Positions 26,036 through 34,166 of a stretch of DNA of 64,000 nt are shown piece after piece. The DNA lies in contig JBFHXP010000002.1 of assembly GCA_041598875.1 (NCBI GenBank), positions 13,819 to 77,818 on the forward strand, written 5' to 3'. A program made the translations under genes and the position numbers. Numbering within the stretch: the stretch's first letter is position 1; each line of letters opens with the position of its first letter. The notes below the pieces were generated by a model. The model searched no databases. It was not told the DNA's origin and saw only the letters and a list, made by a program, of their open reading frames with translations. The stretch comes from JAKITW01 sp041598875. GTDB lineage: Bacteria; Desulfobacterota; Desulfobulbia; Desulfobulbales; BM004.

Positions 26036-27894
26036 ATGGAAATAACTGCCCTCATCATCACCCGCCGCACAGTGATGAACCGATTGCAACCGATGCCATG
26101 AAGATAGTGCTCGTCGGCAACCCCAATGTCGGCAAGTCGGTTTTCTTCGGCTTTCTTACCGGGATCTATACCGATGTATCCAACTATCCCGGCACCACGA
26201 TTGAAATCTCCAGTGGTTCATGGCAGGGCCACCAGATCATCGATACCCCGGGAATCTATGGCGTCTCCTCTTTTAACGATGAGGAAATAGTGGCCAGGGA
26301 TATCATTCTCGGCGCTGATATCATACTGAATGTTGTTGATGCGACCCATCTCGAGAGAGATCTTTTTCTCTCCCGCCAACTCATCGATATGGGTAAGCCG
26401 GTGGTAATTGCCCTGAATTTCTGCGATGAACTCTCCGGGGCAAAGATGGCGGTTGAGACAGATCTTCTTGCCGACCTTCTCGGGGTTCCGGTGATCCCGA
26501 CAACTGCTGTTAATGGAGAGGGAATGGACCAGATCGCCGACTCCCTTCTTCTTGCCCGGGCAGGCCTTCAGGATCCGGAACTGCATGGCCGCCTGCACGA
26601 AATGCTCAAGGTGGTTGGCTCCCAGGCAGAGGCATTGCTCGTCCTGGAAGGGGACCCTCATGTTGCGTCCCGGCACGGCATCGTTCCGGGAGAGGAAAGG
26701 GAGGAGATCTATATCAATCGCCGCAACCGGGTCAATGACATCGTACGGCACGTGCTCACGGTTTCAAGCACCACGGAAAGCCTGCGTGACCGTCTTGGAC
26801 GGGCCGTAATCAATCCGGTTACCGGGGTGCCGATTCTCGGCCTGGTTCTCTATGTAATTTATACGGCTATCGGGGTCTGGGTGGCGGGAGACATCGTCGG
26901 GATCACCGAAGAGGTCATCATGCAGGGCCACTATGAACCGTGGATCAGGGGGCTGGCAACACGATTCATCTCCCCGGACTCCATCCCCGGCCTTCTTCTC
27001 ATCGGCGAATTCGGCCTGCTGACCATGACCATCACCTATCTTCTCGGGCTTCTCCTTCCCCTGGTGATCGGTTTCTATACCGTGCTTTCAATCATGGAGG
27101 ACACGGGATACCTGCCCCGACTTGCCACCCTGGTGGACCGGATGATGACCACTGTGGGCCTGAACGGCAGGGCGGTGATCCCCATCATCCTCGGCTTCGG
27201 CTGCGTCCAGCTGGGCACCATAACCACAAGGCTGCTGGCAACCTCCCGGGAGAAAACCATTGCCACCGTGCTTCTCAACTTTGCGGTGCCCTGTTCCGCC
27301 CAGATCGGGGTAATTGCGGGAATGCTTGCCGCGGTGGGCGGCTCGCTCACCCTTCTTTACGTGGCGGTTATCTTCACTGTTCTTGCCATGGTGGGCACCG
27401 TTCTCAACCGAACCCTGCCAGGAAAATCTTCAGCCCTGCTCATTGATCTGCCGCCCATGCGCCTGCCCCGGCTGGAAAATGTGGTCCGCAAGACCGCAAC
27501 CCGCTCATTTTTCTTTATGAAGGAGGCATACCCCTGGTTCTTTCTCGGATCATTTATCGTTGCCGTGCTGCAGATTTCAGGTGGTCTTGTTCTCTGGCAG
27601 CAACTGCTTGCGCCGGTGACCGAGGGGTGGCTTCAGATCCCGAGGGAAGCGGCCACCGCCTTTGTCATGGGCCTGGTCCGTCGCGATTTCGGCGCCGCCG
27701 GGTTGACCGAACTTGCCATGTCGCCGATGCAGGTGGTGACATCACTCATAGTCATCACCCTTTTCGTGCCCTGTATCGCCTCGCTGATGATCCTGTTCAA
27801 GGAGCGGGGCAGCAGGGAGGCAATGCTGGTCTGGGTCGGTTCCTGGGCAGTGGCTTTTCTTGTCGGCGGAATTTTCTCCCAGGTTCTCATTTAG
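26032..27894 (+). CDS. feoB: Ferrous iron transporter FeoB-family GTPase permease
   Basis: 620 residues, shorter than E. coli FeoB (about 770). The G domain has GNPNVGKSVFFGFLTG (P-loop), SNYPGTTIE (switch I) and DTPGIYG (G3). After a helical linker come about eight membrane helices with two gate motifs, MEDTGYLPR and GFGCVQLGTITTRLLA, and FAVPCSAQIGVIAGML. The gate sequences differ from classical FeoB (no Cys-Asn-Val-Pro after GFG), so this belongs to a divergent FeoB subtype. The His-rich N-terminus NCPHHHPPH may bind metal. It is coupled to feoA and followed by a Cys-rich gene. Confidence 0.92.
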   Translation: MNGNNCPHHHPPHSDEPIATDAMKIVLVGNPNVGKSVFFGFLTGIYTDVSNYPGTTIEISSGSWQGHQIIDTPGIYGVSSFNDEEIVARDIILGADIILNVVDATHLERDLFLSRQLIDMGKPVVIALNFCDELSGAKMAVETDLLADLLGVPVIPTTAVNGEGMDQIADSLLLARAGLQDPELHGRLHEMLKVVGSQAEALLVLEGDPHVASRHGIVPGEEREEIYINRRNRVNDIVRHVLTVSSTTESLRDRLGRAVINPVTGVPILGLVLYVIYTAIGVWVAGDIVGITEEVIMQGHYEPWIRGLATRFISPDSIPGLLLIGEFGLLTMTITYLLGLLLPLVIGFYTVLSIMEDTGYLPRLATLVDRMMTTVGLNGRAVIPIILGFGCVQLGTITTRLLATSREKTIATVLLNFAVPCSAQIGVIAGMLAAVGGSLTLLYVAVIFTVLAMVGTVLNRTLPGKSSALLIDLPPMRLPRLENVVRKTATRSFFFMKEAYPWFFLGSFIVAVLQISGGLVLWQQLLAPVTEGWLQIPREAATAFVMGLVRRDFGAAGLTELAMSPMQVVTSLIVITLFVPCIASLMILFKERGSREAMLVWVGSWAVAFLVGGIFSQVLI

Positions 27895-27906
27895 GCAGGT
27901 GACAAA

Positions 27907-28086
27907 ATGTTCGCAAAAATATTTACAGGGCAAAGACCTGATCCCAAAAACACAGAAAAAAAAACCCGCTGCCCCAACTGCCACTGCATCCTTGATCGGC
28001 CCCATGTCCTTCACTGCACCCGTTGCATGGCGGAGATCCCCCGGGCCAGAGGGTGCAGCGGCTGCGGCAAGTGCCGGAACTCCTGA
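27907..28086 (+). CDS. Small Cys-rich protein at the end of the feo operon
   Basis: 59 residues starting 12 bases after feoB with AGGTGA before the ATG. After a basic N-terminus come eight Cys: CPNCHC, HCTRC, and CSGCGKC at the C-terminus. The spacing suggests a zinc ribbon or a metal/iron-sulfur binding protein. It has no membrane segment. It may act as a metallochaperone or FeoC-like partner, which is inference from position. I do not recognise a named family. Confidence 0.82.
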   Translation: MFAKIFTGQRPDPKNTEKKTRCPNCHCILDRPHVLHCTRCMAEIPRARGCSGCGKCRNS

Positions 28087-28105
28087 TTTTTTTTCTTCTG
28101 TTCCC

Positions 28106-28139
28106 AAAAAAGGGCAGGAGGCGCCCCAGTCTCCTGCCC
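28106..28139 (-). terminator. Terminator of the minus-strand hcy cluster
   Basis: On the minus strand GGGCAGGAG (28139-28131), a ten-base loop and CTCCTGCCC (28120-28112) run into TTTTTTGGG. It lies between convergent feo (plus) and tusA-like (minus) genes. Confidence 0.8.
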
Positions 28140-28249
28140 ACCTTCGTTGTCTGAAAACAGGGGGACGTACACAAGACAGACGACGGCTTTGGGGTATCAT
28201 GACCGGAGGGGGGATCCGGGCCACAATCTCTCGTACATTATGAATTTCC

Positions 28250-28495
28250 TTAAGCCTTGCGGATAAATACCGACCATGCTCCATCTGCAAGCTGCTCCCT
28301 GGCAAGTACCTCGTGACCCTCACGGGCAGCCGAAGGGGGAACATTATTAATGGGCGGCCCGTTATCCAGTATCAGATGCAGAATCTGGCCGGAATCCATT
28401 TTTGAAAAAGCCACCTTTGTCTTGACCAGGTTCATCGGGCATCCCACCCCGTGCAGATCAAGCGACACATCGGCCTTTATTTCAGCGACCATCAC
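28250..28495 (-). CDS. TusA/SirA-family sulfur-transfer protein
   Basis: 81 residues. It has the TusA core DLHGVGCPMNLVKTKVAFSKM, with the sulfur-carrying Cys in GCP. The usual CPxP is CPMN here. TusA proteins pass persulfide sulfur between enzymes in the cytoplasm. It is the last gene of the cluster carrier-MetY-E1-JAMM-TusA, eight bases after the JAMM gene. It probably delivers sulfur to form the carrier thiocarboxylate. Confidence 0.88.
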   Translation of the reverse strand: MMVAEIKADVSLDLHGVGCPMNLVKTKVAFSKMDSGQILHLILDNGPPINNVPPSAAREGHEVLAREQLADGAWSVFIRKA

Positions 28496-28503
28496 GCTTC
28501 TCC

Positions 28504-28908
28504 TTATTTTTCTCTAACAATTTCAATCTCCTCTTTCTTGGCAGCTCTTTTCCGGATCACAAAGGACTGGACATCCACTTCATGAGCGGCAAAGGAGACA
28601 ATCACATAACTCAGACTGGGGTCAACCGCCAGACGCAGGTCTTCCTCAGAAGGCCTTGCCGGGGTATGGGGATGGCTGTGATACACGGCCCGGATGGTAT
28701 ACCCATCGCTTCTGCATTTCCTGTGCGCTGCAAACTGCTCTTCCGGGTCCATGGTGAAATGCTCGGCCGAATGGTCAGTATTGGTCAATGGCAGACACAG
28801 ATCCACGACTCCACCCTTCTCCGCGAGATACCCGCAGCCTTCCGCCGGCAGTTCGTCACGGCAATGGTCAATCATCTGGTCCAGCACCTTCTGCGTAATG
28901 GCAATCAC
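28504..28908 (-). CDS. hcyD: JAMM (Mov34/M67) metallopeptidase, HcyD-like
   Basis: 134 residues. The JAMM zinc site is intact: Glu in PAEGCGYL (about residue 23), then HSHPHTPARPSEED, which fits H-x-H-x10-D. In the protein-thiocarboxylate pathway described for Wolinella, the matching enzyme trims the carrier C-terminus; the related Mec of actinobacteria releases cysteine. The carrier encoded here ends beyond its Gly-Gly and so needs trimming. It overlaps the E1 gene by four bases. Confidence 0.87.
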   Translation of the reverse strand: MIAITQKVLDQMIDHCRDELPAEGCGYLAEKGGVVDLCLPLTNTDHSAEHFTMDPEEQFAAHRKCRSDGYTIRAVYHSHPHTPARPSEEDLRLAVDPSLSYVIVSFAAHEVDVQSFVIRKRAAKKEEIEIVREK

Positions 28909-29729
28909 AGGGCCGACTCTCTTGCGGCAAGATCACACACGCCCTGCTCAAGGTCATGAAGATCGGTGATAACGGGTGATTCTCCACATAAAGGGCAGTC
29001 GGGCTGGCGCTTCAGGGGAATCTTGCGAAACACCATCTCCTTTGCCTCAAAAGAAAGCAGACAGTTGACAAGCAAGGTGCCGGCCCTGGTAAAATATTTC
29101 AGGGTTTCCGCGGCCTGGATGGTGCCGAGCATGCCGGCAATGGCCCCAAGCACCCCGGCCTGGGAGCAGGTGGGGACCGCGTCGGGCGGAGGAGGTTCCC
29201 GGAAGGAGCAGCGATAGCAGGCGCTTTCACCGGGCATCACGGTCATGGTCTGGCCGGTGAACCGCAAAATACCGCCATGGGAAAAGGGGATTTTTTCCAG
29301 GTAACAGGCATCATTGATCAAAAACTTCGTCGGGAAGTTATCTGTGCCATCGACCACGAAATCATAGTTCCGGATGATATCGCGGATATTTGCGGCGCAG
29401 AGGTAGTCCTGATAGGTATTGACCGTGATCTCAGGATTAATGGCCCGCATCTTCTCCGCGGCCGACTCTACCTTGGCGATTCCGATATCCCTTGTGAAAT
29501 GAACCACCTGTCGCTGGAGATTGGAGACCTCAACCACATCGTTATCAATGATTCCCACGGTGTTGATGCCGGCCGCGGCAAGATAGAGAGAAACCGGCGC
29601 CCCAAGTCCGCCCGCGCCGATGATCAGCACCCTGGCCCCGAACAATCGTTCCTGGCCCTCCACACCCACCTCCTGGAGCAGGATATGCCTGCTGTAGCGC
29701 TCCAGCTGCTCTTCGGTAAAATCATGCAT
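28905..29729 (-). CDS. hcyF: E1-like adenylyltransferase (ThiF/MoeB/HcyF type)
   Basis: 274 residues. The nucleotide motif IIGAGGLGAPVSLYLAAAG and IDNDVVEVSNLQRQ mark the family. Zinc ligands are CYRC and CPLC. The late Cys in VPTCSQAGVLG is conserved in MoeB. No rhodanese domain is fused. It adenylates the carrier C-terminus so sulfur can be added. AGAGGAA precedes the ATG, and the gene follows the MetY-like gene by 39 bases. Confidence 0.9.
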   Translation of the reverse strand: MHDFTEEQLERYSRHILLQEVGVEGQERLFGARVLIIGAGGLGAPVSLYLAAAGINTVGIIDNDVVEVSNLQRQVVHFTRDIGIAKVESAAEKMRAINPEITVNTYQDYLCAANIRDIIRNYDFVVDGTDNFPTKFLINDACYLEKIPFSHGGILRFTGQTMTVMPGESACYRCSFREPPPPDAVPTCSQAGVLGAIAGMLGTIQAAETLKYFTRAGTLLVNCLLSFEAKEMVFRKIPLKRQPDCPLCGESPVITDLHDLEQGVCDLAARESAL

Positions 29730-29768
29730 CGTTGTAATTCCTCTTGAATGTACGCACAGTTATTCCAC

Positions 29769-31001
29769 TCATGATCGTGCCAATGATTGAACGAGGTCAT
29801 CCTCGATGTCTTCATAATCCTCAATGCCCACCGAAAGACGAAGCATTGCCTCCCCCACTCCCATCCTGCGCCGGTCCTCCTCTGCATACTCTTCAAATAT
29901 GGTGGATGCCGGGTGAAGGACCAGGGTTTTGTTGTCATTAACGTTGGTCGCGCGCCGGATGAGCCTAAAGGCATCCATGACCGCAAAGCACTGGCCGCGG
30001 CTTACCAGCTCAAAAGTCAATATCCCGCCGAATCTCTGTGAGAATTGCCGGGATGCAATGGGATGAAAAGGTGAGTCGGACAGCCCGGGATAGCTTACCG
30101 ACACCACTGCTTCATGTTTTTTGAGAAACCGCGCCAGTTTGAGAGCGTTGTCACAACTTTTTTCAATCCGAAGCCCCATGCTCTCCAGCCCCAGGCTGTG
30201 GAGATAGGCATGGTGCGGGGCCATACAGGCGCCGACATTCCTGAAGACCTCCCGCCGCAGGAAACCGATCAGGGCATGGGGCCCCATCCTGGCGGCCCAC
30301 GGCGCAAGGCGCGGGGATTTCCGCCAATCGAAGGTACCAAGGTCAATAATTGCGCCGCCCAGGCAGGGAGCGCCCCCGGAGATATATTTGGTAGTGGAGA
30401 GAACCTCCACCGCAACCCCGAAATCCTTTGCCGGAAAGAGATAGGGGGTGGTCACCGTATTATCGAGTATGACCGGCACCCCGCAGGCTTCAGCAACGCG
30501 GGCAATCGCTTTGATGTCAGCCACTTCAAGCTGGGGATTGGTAATGCTCTCCAGAAAAACGGCCCTGGTATTCTCATCTATCAGTTGCGCGAGAGTATCG
30601 GGCGACGTCATGTCGGCCAGCCGGACCTCAAGACCCCAGGGGCCCAGGGTCCGCTCGAAAAGCGACAGGGTGTTGCCAAAGAGGTGACGGGTGGTAATGA
30701 TATTGGTCCCGGCGCCGGCGAGAGAAAGGATAAGGGTGCTGATCGCCGCCATTCCGGAAGAAACAGCCACCACCCCCGCACCGTTGGAGATGAGCTGCAG
30801 CTTCTGCTCAAAATCAGTCACCGTGGGATTGGTGATTCGGGAATAGATATGGGCCGGCCTGCGCCCGGCAAATGCCTGGTGGAGGTCCTCGCTGGTCTCC
30901 TGGGCAAAGGCCACGGAGTCATAGACCGGCACCCGCAAGGAACCGTGGGCGTTCTGAGCGGGGTATGCGCCATGGATAGCGTTGCTGGTGAAGCCGTTCA
31001 T
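29769..31001 (-). CDS. metY: O-acetylhomoserine sulfhydrylase-like PLP enzyme (MetY)
   Basis: 410 residues of the Cys/Met-metabolism PLP family. It has YSRITNPTVTDFEQKL, SSGMAAIS, ILDNTVTTPYLF with the cofactor Asp, and STTKYISGG with the Schiff-base Lys. The length suits MetY better than MetB. In this operon it would take sulfur from the carrier thiocarboxylate and form homocysteine from activated homoserine. Its ATG overlaps the carrier stop (ATGA), which links the two products. Confidence 0.88.
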   Translation of the reverse strand: MNGFTSNAIHGAYPAQNAHGSLRVPVYDSVAFAQETSEDLHQAFAGRRPAHIYSRITNPTVTDFEQKLQLISNGAGVVAVSSGMAAISTLILSLAGAGTNIITTRHLFGNTLSLFERTLGPWGLEVRLADMTSPDTLAQLIDENTRAVFLESITNPQLEVADIKAIARVAEACGVPVILDNTVTTPYLFPAKDFGVAVEVLSTTKYISGGAPCLGGAIIDLGTFDWRKSPRLAPWAARMGPHALIGFLRREVFRNVGACMAPHHAYLHSLGLESMGLRIEKSCDNALKLARFLKKHEAVVSVSYPGLSDSPFHPIASRQFSQRFGGILTFELVSRGQCFAVMDAFRLIRRATNVNDNKTLVLHPASTIFEEYAEEDRRRMGVGEAMLRLSVGIEDYEDIEDDLVQSLARS

Positions 31002-31216
31002 CTGCCTCCACCCATGAAAAAGAGAAACTCCACATCATCACCCGCAACAAGTGTCGTGGAATCATAGGCATCCCTGGCGACAAAGGTTCCGTTACACTGC
31101 ACCGCCACCATCTCCGGAGACTCCACCTGACACAACTCCAGAAGCCGGGAGATGGTGGTGTCCGCACCATCTACCTCATAATTTTTTCCATTAACCGTAA
31201 TTATTATACCATTCAT
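30998..31216 (-). CDS. hcyS: ThiS/MoaD-like sulfur carrier with C-terminal extension
   Basis: 72 residues of ubiquitin-like fold: MNGIIITVNGKNYEV, ISRLLELCQV, MVAVQCNGTFV, and DDVEFLFFMGGGR at the end. ThiS and MoaD end in Gly-Gly; here a Gly-Gly is followed by GR or R, so processing is needed before adenylation, consistent with the JAMM gene in the operon. It is the first gene of the hcy operon behind a good promoter. Confidence 0.9.
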   Translation of the reverse strand: MNGIIITVNGKNYEVDGADTTISRLLELCQVESPEMVAVQCNGTFVARDAYDSTTLVAGDDVEFLFFMGGGR

Positions 31217-31247
31217 CTTCCTGCCCTCAAAAAGTGACGCGCCTTAA

Positions 31248-31305
31248 TCTTGACCATTCAGATCAGTTTTATCAAGATATAAACGGAAAAGAAAAACCCG
31301 TCAAC
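31248..31305 (-). promoter_or_regulatory. Promoter of the hcy operon with inverted-repeat operator
   Basis: On the minus strand TTGACG (31305-31300) and TATATC (31282-31277) lie 17 bases apart. An inverted repeat, ATCTTGA (31248-31254) and TCAAGAT (31273-31279), overlaps the -10 and the start site. The Rrf2 gene just upstream is the natural candidate regulator, by inference. Confidence 0.7.
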
Positions 31306-31415
31306 AAAAAAATGAAAAAAAAGGAAAACCAGGGCCCGCGACAAGGGCGCGGTGGCGGAAAAATCGCTATGGGGAGACGGGACAACTGCGAGGGAGAAAA
31401 GATCAAGGAGATCAA

Positions 31416-31460
31416 GGAAGTATGCAGAGGCGTACTGGAGTACGGCGAGCACATACTTCC
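31416..31460. repeat. Nested inverted repeat between rrf2 and hcyS
   Basis: Outer arms GGAAGTATG (31416-31424) and CATACTTCC (31452-31460) enclose inner arms GTACT (31432-31436) and AGTAC (31439-31443). It is a 45-base structured element 15 bp of which are paired. It has no T-run, so it could be a processing site, a weak terminator of rrf2 or a protein-binding site. Confidence 0.55.
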
Positions 31461-31507
31461 GCGGATCGACACCGAGATTTTTTAAAAGTGGCGTTTCCGG
31501 ATGAAAA

Positions 31508-31927
31508 CTAAATATCAAAGACAAGAGTGTCCTGAATCGCCTGCCGCCTTAAAGCCATATCCGCAAGGGATACGGAAAGATTTTTTTTAAGGCATTCCTG
31601 GGCGCGGGTAAATATCTCGGCAACCACATCGGGCTGCGCGCTTTCACCGGGCGGGAAAAGATCAATACCGCCCTCAAGAACCATGACGATATCAAGAACC
31701 GTAATCGCCTCCGGGTCAGCCGCTAGCTGATACCCGCCATTCTTGCCGCGGACACTTCGGACCAGCCCCGCCTTGCCCAGGCGGTTGAAAATCTGCTCCA
31801 GGTACTGATGCGGGATATTCCCGGAAGAAGATATCTCCTTCAAGGGAAGATACCCCACGCCATGGTTCTCTGCCAGGGCAAGCATGGCGCTGATTCCGTA
31901 GATACTTTTGCTGCTGATGGAAAGCAT
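31508..31927 (-). CDS. Rrf2-family transcriptional regulator (CymR-like)
   Basis: 139 residues. It has SSKSIYGISAMLALAENHG, the helix-turn-helix IPHQYLEQIFNRLGKAGLVRSVRGKNGGYQLA, and the family wing. Only one Cys is present (in AQECLKK), so the three-Cys cluster site of IscR is absent. This matches CymR-like members that control sulfur metabolism through protein partners. It lies immediately upstream of the hcy operon in the same direction, and an inverted repeat overlaps that promoter. Control of homocysteine synthesis is inferred. Confidence 0.88.
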   Translation of the reverse strand: MLSISSKSIYGISAMLALAENHGVGYLPLKEISSSGNIPHQYLEQIFNRLGKAGLVRSVRGKNGGYQLAADPEAITVLDIVMVLEGGIDLFPPGESAQPDVVAEIFTRAQECLKKNLSVSLADMALRRQAIQDTLVFDI

Positions 31928-31964
31928 TGATTATATTTATTCTTTCAGGACATTACCCGGGAAT

Positions 31965-33440
31965 TCATCCGGTTTGGGACATGGCGGCGGCAAACAAGTC
32001 CAGCAGCCGGACATGAATATTGTCAAACCCGCCGTTGGAAAGAATGGCGATCACATCTCCTGGACGGGAGGTTTCCCGCAGTAAAACAAGAATGGAATCA
32101 GTGTTTTCACAATAATGGGCGTCAGCACCGCGCTGCACAAGGTCAGCAACCAGCAGCGCGCTGGAGAAACGTTCCTCGGGAGTCACCTTATGCAGGGCGG
32201 GCGGCTCTCTGACAATCACCCGGTCGGCAGCGTCAAAGCACTCCACATAGCGTTTTTGAAATACATTGCGCATGCTGGTATTGGTGCGGGGCTCAAAGAC
32301 CGCCACCAGGCGGCGGCCCTGATACGCCTCGCGGAGCGCAGCCAGGGTTTCGGCAACCGCGGTGGGGTGGTGGGCAAAATCATCAATTACCGTGATTCCG
32401 CCGATCTCGCCGCGCACCTCCTGCCGCCTCTTGACCCCCGGAAAAGCGGCAAGGCCACGGGCAGCGGCATCGGCGCCAATCCCGAGCCGGTGAAGCACCG
32501 CAATAACCGCAAGGGCATTCAGGCCATTGTGACGGCCGGGCATGGTGCTGACAAACCGGCCATACTCGGCGCCATTATGGGTGACGGTGAATGATGTGGC
32601 CCCTGGCTGGACCGAAAGACCAGCAAGCTGCCAGGCGCTGTTTCCGGACACCCCGTACCCCTGCACTTCACAGGGAGCATCGGCAACAAGTTCACGGACA
32701 ACGGGATCATCGAAACAGGCGACAATCAAGCCGCTGGCAGGCATGATCGCCACCAGCCGGGCAAAGGATTTCTTTACCGCCTCAAGGTCGGCATAGATAT
32801 CAGCGTGATCGAATTCGATTGAGGTGATGATGGCGATATCAGGGCGGTAGTGGAGGAACTTCGGGCCCTTGTCAAAAAAAGCGGTATCGTACTCGTCGCC
32901 CTCAAGGACAAAATAGGGGCCGTCATTGAGATTAAAATTTCTGCCGAACGCCTGGACCAGACCGCCGATCATAAACCCGGGCTCATGGCCTGCCTCTTTC
33001 AAAAGGGTAGCGAGCAGGGAAGATGTCGTGGTCTTGCCATGGGTTCCAGTCACCACCAGAGACATTTTGCCTGGCAGAAAAAACCGGTTAACCGCCTGGG
33101 GAAAGGAGACATAGGGAATGGCCAGCTCCGCCAGGGCGATGGCCTCTGCATTTTTTCTGCCAATGACGTTTCCCACCACTACCAGGTCGGGCCTGGGCTC
33201 AAGATTGCCGCCGCCATACCCGCTTGTCACCGGAATGCCGAGATTCTCGAGAAAAACACTCATCGGAGGATAGACATGCTCGTCGGAACCGGTTACCCGA
33301 AACCCCCTCTCATGAAGCATCCCGGCAAGCGCGCCCATCCCGGTGCCGCAGATGCCCATGAAATGAACATGGCGGACCTGGCCGGGGATATGATTCAAGG
33401 AAGGGTCGAGAAGGGGTGGCGGAAGCGACGGAATATCCAT
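31965..33440 (-). CDS. mpl: UDP-N-acetylmuramate:tripeptide ligase
   Basis: 491 residues of the Mur ligase superfamily. It starts HVHFMGICGTGMGALAGML, then the ATP loop VVTGTHGKTTTSSLLATLL, GDEYDTAFFDKGPKF, SIEFDHADIY, and VIDDFAHHPTAVAETL. The pattern EGDEYDTAFFDKGPK separates Mpl from MurC. It joins recycled L-Ala-gamma-D-Glu-meso-Dap to UDP-MurNAc in the cytoplasm, saving wall material. It follows a small conserved gene by 54 bases on the same strand. Confidence 0.94.
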   Translation of the reverse strand: MDIPSLPPPLLDPSLNHIPGQVRHVHFMGICGTGMGALAGMLHERGFRVTGSDEHVYPPMSVFLENLGIPVTSGYGGGNLEPRPDLVVVGNVIGRKNAEAIALAELAIPYVSFPQAVNRFFLPGKMSLVVTGTHGKTTTSSLLATLLKEAGHEPGFMIGGLVQAFGRNFNLNDGPYFVLEGDEYDTAFFDKGPKFLHYRPDIAIITSIEFDHADIYADLEAVKKSFARLVAIMPASGLIVACFDDPVVRELVADAPCEVQGYGVSGNSAWQLAGLSVQPGATSFTVTHNGAEYGRFVSTMPGRHNGLNALAVIAVLHRLGIGADAAARGLAAFPGVKRRQEVRGEIGGITVIDDFAHHPTAVAETLAALREAYQGRRLVAVFEPRTNTSMRNVFQKRYVECFDAADRVIVREPPALHKVTPEERFSSALLVADLVQRGADAHYCENTDSILVLLRETSRPGDVIAILSNGGFDNIHVRLLDLFAAAMSQTG

Positions 33441-33494
33441 TGTTGGTTCAGCGCCCCATTGAAAAGGATCTGCCGCGGAAAGAAGGGAACACGA

Positions 33495-33680
33495 TCAGGA
33501 ACGCACGGTATCGCGAATCGATCGATAGATTTCCTTGAAGGTTTCGTCGAAATTACCGGGTGAAAGCCGCCCCACCTCGATGAACTTGACCACGATCTCC
33601 TTGGCAACCTTGAGAATCGCGTCATCGGAAACCGGGACAGGTTGAATGGTGCCATCTTGATTGCTTTTCTGCGCTGCCAT
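33495..33680 (-). CDS. Small conserved protein of unknown function
   Basis: 61 residues from the ATG at 33680, which has CAGGTG six bases upstream (a GTG at 33689 is the alternative). The sequence is acidic and helical: PVSDDAILKVAKEIVVKF, then EVGRLSPGNFDETFKEIYR. It is hydrophilic with no signal peptide or Cys. The codon use and firm Shine-Dalgarno support a real gene. I cannot name a function. It precedes mpl on the same strand. Confidence 0.75.
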   Translation of the reverse strand: MAAQKSNQDGTIQPVPVSDDAILKVAKEIVVKFIEVGRLSPGNFDETFKEIYRSIRDTVRS

Positions 33681-33826
33681 TGCTTGCACCTGAAAAAAAA
33701 CCTCTGCTGCCGGAAGAAGGCCGTTTCTTAACCAGGACAGCAGAGGATGTTTGCTAATAGGAAAAACCTGCCAGGCCCTCCCTAAAGAAACCTTGATAAA
33801 ACCTCGAGCGAGGTCTTAAATCTGAT

Positions 33827-33902
<76 letters not shown>

Positions 33903-33962
33903 ATTCCATAAAGTGGGGCAGGCGATGACGCGGGCAAAGCCTGCTCCCTTAAAAACAGGCCT

Positions 33963-33992
33963 TGGATACCATGATCATCGCCGTAGTGTCAA
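33963..33992 (-). promoter_or_regulatory. Promoter of tRNA-Ala
   Basis: On the minus strand TTGACA (33992-33987) and TATCCA (33968-33963) are 18 bases apart, about 60 bases before the tRNA 5' end. Confidence 0.6.
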
Positions 33993-34033
33993 GTTTTTTT
34001 CTTTTCACGCCGGCCGGAATCATGCCATATCAC

Positions 34034-34062
34034 TTGCCAACACCAGGATACTCTGTTAGAGT
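34034..34062 (+). promoter_or_regulatory. Promoter of the mre operon
   Basis: TTGCCA (34034-34039) and TAGAGT (34057-34062) with a 17-base spacer, 104 bases before mreB. It diverges from the tRNA-Ala promoter. Confidence 0.6.
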
Positions 34063-34166
34063 AACCCCTCTTTTCCGAAATGTAACAGTAGGGACCAGCA
34101 ACTGAGGAGCACCGCGCTTCTCTCCATTTAAACATCCAAAAAATCAACACGATAAAGGGCGAATGT

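Noticed and set aside
31258..31524. 88-codon minus-strand frame rich in hydrophobic residues between rrf2 and hcyS
   Set aside because: It overlaps the rrf2 end, covers the hcy promoter and the nested hairpin, and has no ribosome site. The hydrophobic content follows from T-rich DNA.
33795..33815. Terminator of tRNA-Ala
   Set aside because: ACCTC-GCTC-GAGGT on the minus strand with TTTA after it is only five base pairs, too weak to list with confidence.
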